Part shown: positions 61,990 to 64,000 of the stretch, one piece after another
Position numbering within the stretch: the stretch's first letter is position 1
Layout of the letters: each line of letters begins with the position of its first letter
Source of the DNA: an uncultured Bacteroides sp.
GTDB taxonomy: Bacteria; Bacteroidota; Bacteroidia; Bacteroidales; Bacteroidaceae
Assembly: GCF_947632445.1 (NCBI RefSeq)
Contig: NZ_CANRPM010000006.1
Coordinates: 1-64,000, forward strand
Reading direction: 5' to 3'
Length of the DNA: 64,000 nucleotides
Program-made: the position numbers and the translations under genes
The notes under the pieces: generated by a model
What the model was told of the DNA's origin: nothing
The model's input: the letters and a program-made list of their open reading frames with translations, nothing else
Database searches by the model: none

Positions 61990-62303
61990 ATGGAATAGTC
62001 ACTAATTTAATATATTTGCATAGAAATTATTGTCTGCACTGTTTGAGATGAAAAGAAATCGTCCAGTCCTTGCAGAATACAATTCATCAGACTGTTAACG
62101 CAGTATGCCAGGTTGTTAAAGTTATGTAAATTACGCAATAAAAGTTAGATGTTGTAATTAATTATTTTAAAAAGTAGAATGTTGTAATTAATTATTTTAA
62201 AAATACAGATGTGGCAATTAATTATTTTAATATATTTGCATAGAAATTATTGCTTGCACCGCCTGGAATGAACAGAAACCGGACGGTCCTTGCAGAATAC
62301 AAG
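61990..62303. repeat. Duplicated promoter block upstream of SusC
   Basis: Related segments around 61970-62095 and 62120-62303 both contain AATATATTTGCATAGAAATT (the TATATTTG boxes are 62011-62018 and 62231-62238) and end in CTTGCAGAATACAA. Between them, AATTAATTATTTTAA is repeated three times. Sensitive to gene dosage or regulation. Confidence 0.65.
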
Positions 62304-62439
62304 TTTAACATTAACAAATATTATTGAGATGGAAACCAGAGATGCACCCCTATTATGAAAACGGCATCATGTATGCCTCTTCAAGCTTAAACTTTTAAAC
62401 ATGTTCTAAATAAAAAGAATAAAATAAGATAAAGAAATT

Positions 62440-64000
62440 ATGAAGCACAAGTTCACTTACTTGTTATCTTTTCTTTTGCTAATCTCTTGTTTGGCCTCGG
62501 CTCACGAGGAAGAAAAGAGTAGCACTTTTGACCTGTTGAAAGTACCCTTAGGCACTGCATTGAAGGAAATAGAGAGACAAACTTCCATGTCGGTACTTTC
62601 TTCAGCAAAAGAGAACCAGCAACAGAAAAAGACTCCCGTTACGGCAAACGGGACCGTGACCGATGCGAACGGTGAACCATTGGTTGGCGTGAGCATCCTT
62701 GTAAAAGGCACCACGACCGGTGCCGTTACCGATCTGGACGGACATTTCAAAATCTTGGCTGCCAAAGGCGATATGCTTGAAGTATCCTATATCGGTTATG
62801 TCCCCCAGACAGTCACAGTCACCGATACCCAGCCGATGAAAATTGTCCTCACAGAGGACTCGCAGGTGCTGAACGAAGTGGTCGTTACCGCACTTGGAAT
62901 CAAACGTGCAACCAAGGCGTTGAGTTACAATGTTCAGGAAGTGAAAGGGAATGAGCTGACAACCGTAAAGGATGCCAACTTCATGAACGCCCTCGTCGGA
63001 AAAGTAGCCGGCGTGCAGATCAATGCCGCCGCCAACGGTGCCGGCGGCCCGACACGTGTCGTCATGCGCGGTGTAAAGTCGCTGACCGGCAGTAACAACG
63101 CACTCTATGTGGTAGACGGTGTACCTCTTTATAATGCTACTACCGGAGCGAACACCTCGGCAGGATATGCGGAGATGAACTCCATGGGCCAGCCGACGAC
63201 CGAAGGCATAGCCGACCTCAATCCTGAGGACATTGAGAGTATTTCGGTGCTGAACGGTCCTTCGGCTGCTGCACTTTACGGTTCGAGCGCTGCGAACGGC
63301 GTCGTGCTCATTACCACGAAAAAGGGTGCGGAAGGGGCAGTAAATGTTACCTATACGCACAACTCGACTTTTAGCACGCCGCTGATGATGCCGGAATTTC
63401 AAAATTCCTACGGCAATGTACGCGGTTCGTATCGGAGCTGGGGTGAGAAAGGGACGGCACTACCCTATGATCCTGCCGATTTCTTCCGCACGGGTACGAA
63501 CATCACGAATGCCGTAACCCTCTCGGTGGGCAACGCGCGCAACCAAACCTATTTCTCGGCTGCCACGAACAACTCTGACGCCATCGTGCCGAATAGCGAT
63601 TACAATCGTTACAATTTCACGTTCCGAAATACTACGAAGTTTCTGAAAGAGAAGATGACGCTTGACGTAGGGGCAAGTTACATCATTCAGAATCAGTTGA
63701 ACCCCGTAGCGGCAGGCGGTTTCGCCAACCCGATTGCCGCGGTCTATCTATGGCCTCGCGGTGAGGACTTCGACGAGGTGCGCGCCTACGAGGAGTGGGA
63801 TGCCTCGCGTAAAATCTATACCCAGCGCTGGGATTGGCAGGGACAGGTTACAACCTACACCGAGAACCCCTACTGGGAAATGTACAACAAACTCCGCGAA
63901 ACGTCGAAAGACCGTTATATGTTCAATGCCAGCCTGTCGTATGATATTTTAGACTGGCTCAACATTTCGGGGCGTATCAAACTCGACCACTCGTACAACA
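62440..64000 (+). CDS. SusC/RagA-family TonB-dependent receptor (partial at right edge)
   Basis: The ATG at 62440 opens a frame that stays open to the end (about 520 residues seen). A signal peptide (YLLSFLLLISCLASA) is followed by a short STN-like remnant (FDLLKVPLGTALKEIERQTS), a carboxypeptidase-like domain (GTVTDANGEPLVGVSILVKG, then TGAVTDLDGHF), TonB box region and the plug domain (GVQINAAANGAGGPTRVVMR, LYVVDGVPLYN, SISVLNGPSAAALYGSSAAN). It imports glycans or other large substrates with a SusD partner expected beyond the edge. Confidence 0.95.
   Translation, partial: MKHKFTYLLSFLLLISCLASAHEEEKSSTFDLLKVPLGTALKEIERQTSMSVLSSAKENQQQKKTPVTANGTVTDANGEPLVGVSILVKGTTTGAVTDLDGHFKILAAKGDMLEVSYIGYVPQTVTVTDTQPMKIVLTEDSQVLNEVVVTALGIKRATKALSYNVQEVKGNELTTVKDANFMNALVGKVAGVQINAAANGAGGPTRVVMRGVKSLTGSNNALYVVDGVPLYNATTGANTSAGYAEMNSMGQPTTEGIADLNPEDIESISVLNGPSAAALYGSSAANGVVLITTKKGAEGAVNVTYTHNSTFSTPLMMPEFQNSYGNVRGSYRSWGEKGTALPYDPADFFRTGTNITNAVTLSVGNARNQTYFSAATNNSDAIVPNSDYNRYNFTFRNTTKFLKEKMTLDVGASYIIQNQLNPVAAGGFANPIAAVYLWPRGEDFDEVRAYEEWDASRKIYTQRWDWQGQVTTYTENPYWEMYNKLRETSKDRYMFNASLSYDILDWLNISGRIKLDHSYN

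Larger units (their letters stand above)
60928..62439. other. 1.5-kb intergenic region with repeats
   Basis: No protein gene is convincing. It holds an inverted repeat (61317-61329 with 61353-61365) with a third direct copy at 61501-61513, degenerate GC-rich repeats around 61580-61690, and duplicated promoter-like segments 61970-62050 and 62120-62300. The latter precede the SusC gene. Confidence 0.6.

Noticed and set aside
62502..63402. Minus-strand frames opposite SusC
   Set aside because: They are shadows of the SusC/RagA gene.

Overview
The window looks like the chromosome of a gut Bacteroides: about 57.4 kb of integrated siphovirus-type prophage followed by 6.6 kb of host DNA. Evidence for the host is the TAnnTTTG promoter style, a SusC/RagA receptor, a DUF4923-family gene, ysxC (engB) and recR. 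The species cannot be fixed from what is visible.

The prophage enters from beyond the left edge and ends on the right at a 42-nt copy of the 3' half of a tRNA-Arg(TCT) gene (57351-57392), read as attR; the intact tRNA and attL should lie left of base 1. From left to right: an integrase lacking its N-terminal arm (about 124-1176); a lysis group with unimolecular-spanin-like protein, M15 endolysin and holin-like proteins (1.2-3.4 kb); tail fibre genes and a diversity-generating retroelement (DGR) with reverse transcriptase, template repeat and variable target (3.4-8.6 kb); tail tip, tape measure, tail tube and neck genes (8.6-23.3 kb), interrupted by a plus-strand cargo insert with an HsdR-N-like nuclease and a broken lipoprotein (19.0-20.5 kb); capsid, decoration and scaffold-like genes (23.3-25.8 kb); small accessory genes, a minor head protein fused to a GNAT-like domain, portal and antirepressor (26-32.7 kb); a DUF4160/DUF2442/HigBA toxin-antitoxin-like operon (32.8-34.3 kb); terminase (34.8-36.6 kb); a tightly overlapping six-gene enzyme cassette (PLP decarboxylase fold, glycosyltransferase, ATP-grasp, ParB-like, GNAT, UDP-galactopyranose mutase; 37.5-42.5 kb); an ArdA-like antirestriction fusion, HigBA and other early genes (42.7-49.0 kb); a second DGR target (49.4-49.9 kb); replication/recombination genes including VRR-NUC, YqaJ exonuclease and RecT (50-55 kb); and the lysogeny switch with divergent Cro-like and S24 CI-like genes (55.9-57.3 kb).

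Two results stand out. The DGR serves two targets in different transcription units, one beside the template repeat and one about 42.5 kb away in the early region; both differ from the template almost only at template adenines. The six-gene cassette sits behind a promoter of the same type as the capsid and tail-tip operons and beside an ArdA-like gene, which suggests a late-expressed modification pathway, perhaps of phage DNA; its substrate is unknown. The regulatory layout is unusually legible: three late promoters share a 13-bp element, three early promoters share an identical 13-bp core, four others carry GATTTAACT 65-67 bp upstream of the -7 box, and two toxin-antitoxin operons have perfect palindromes in the promoter spacer. 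Several genes (reverse transcriptase, DUF6291 gene, second HigBA, lipoprotein, integrase) are frame-disrupted or truncated, so the prophage may be decaying, or some runs may be sequence errors.
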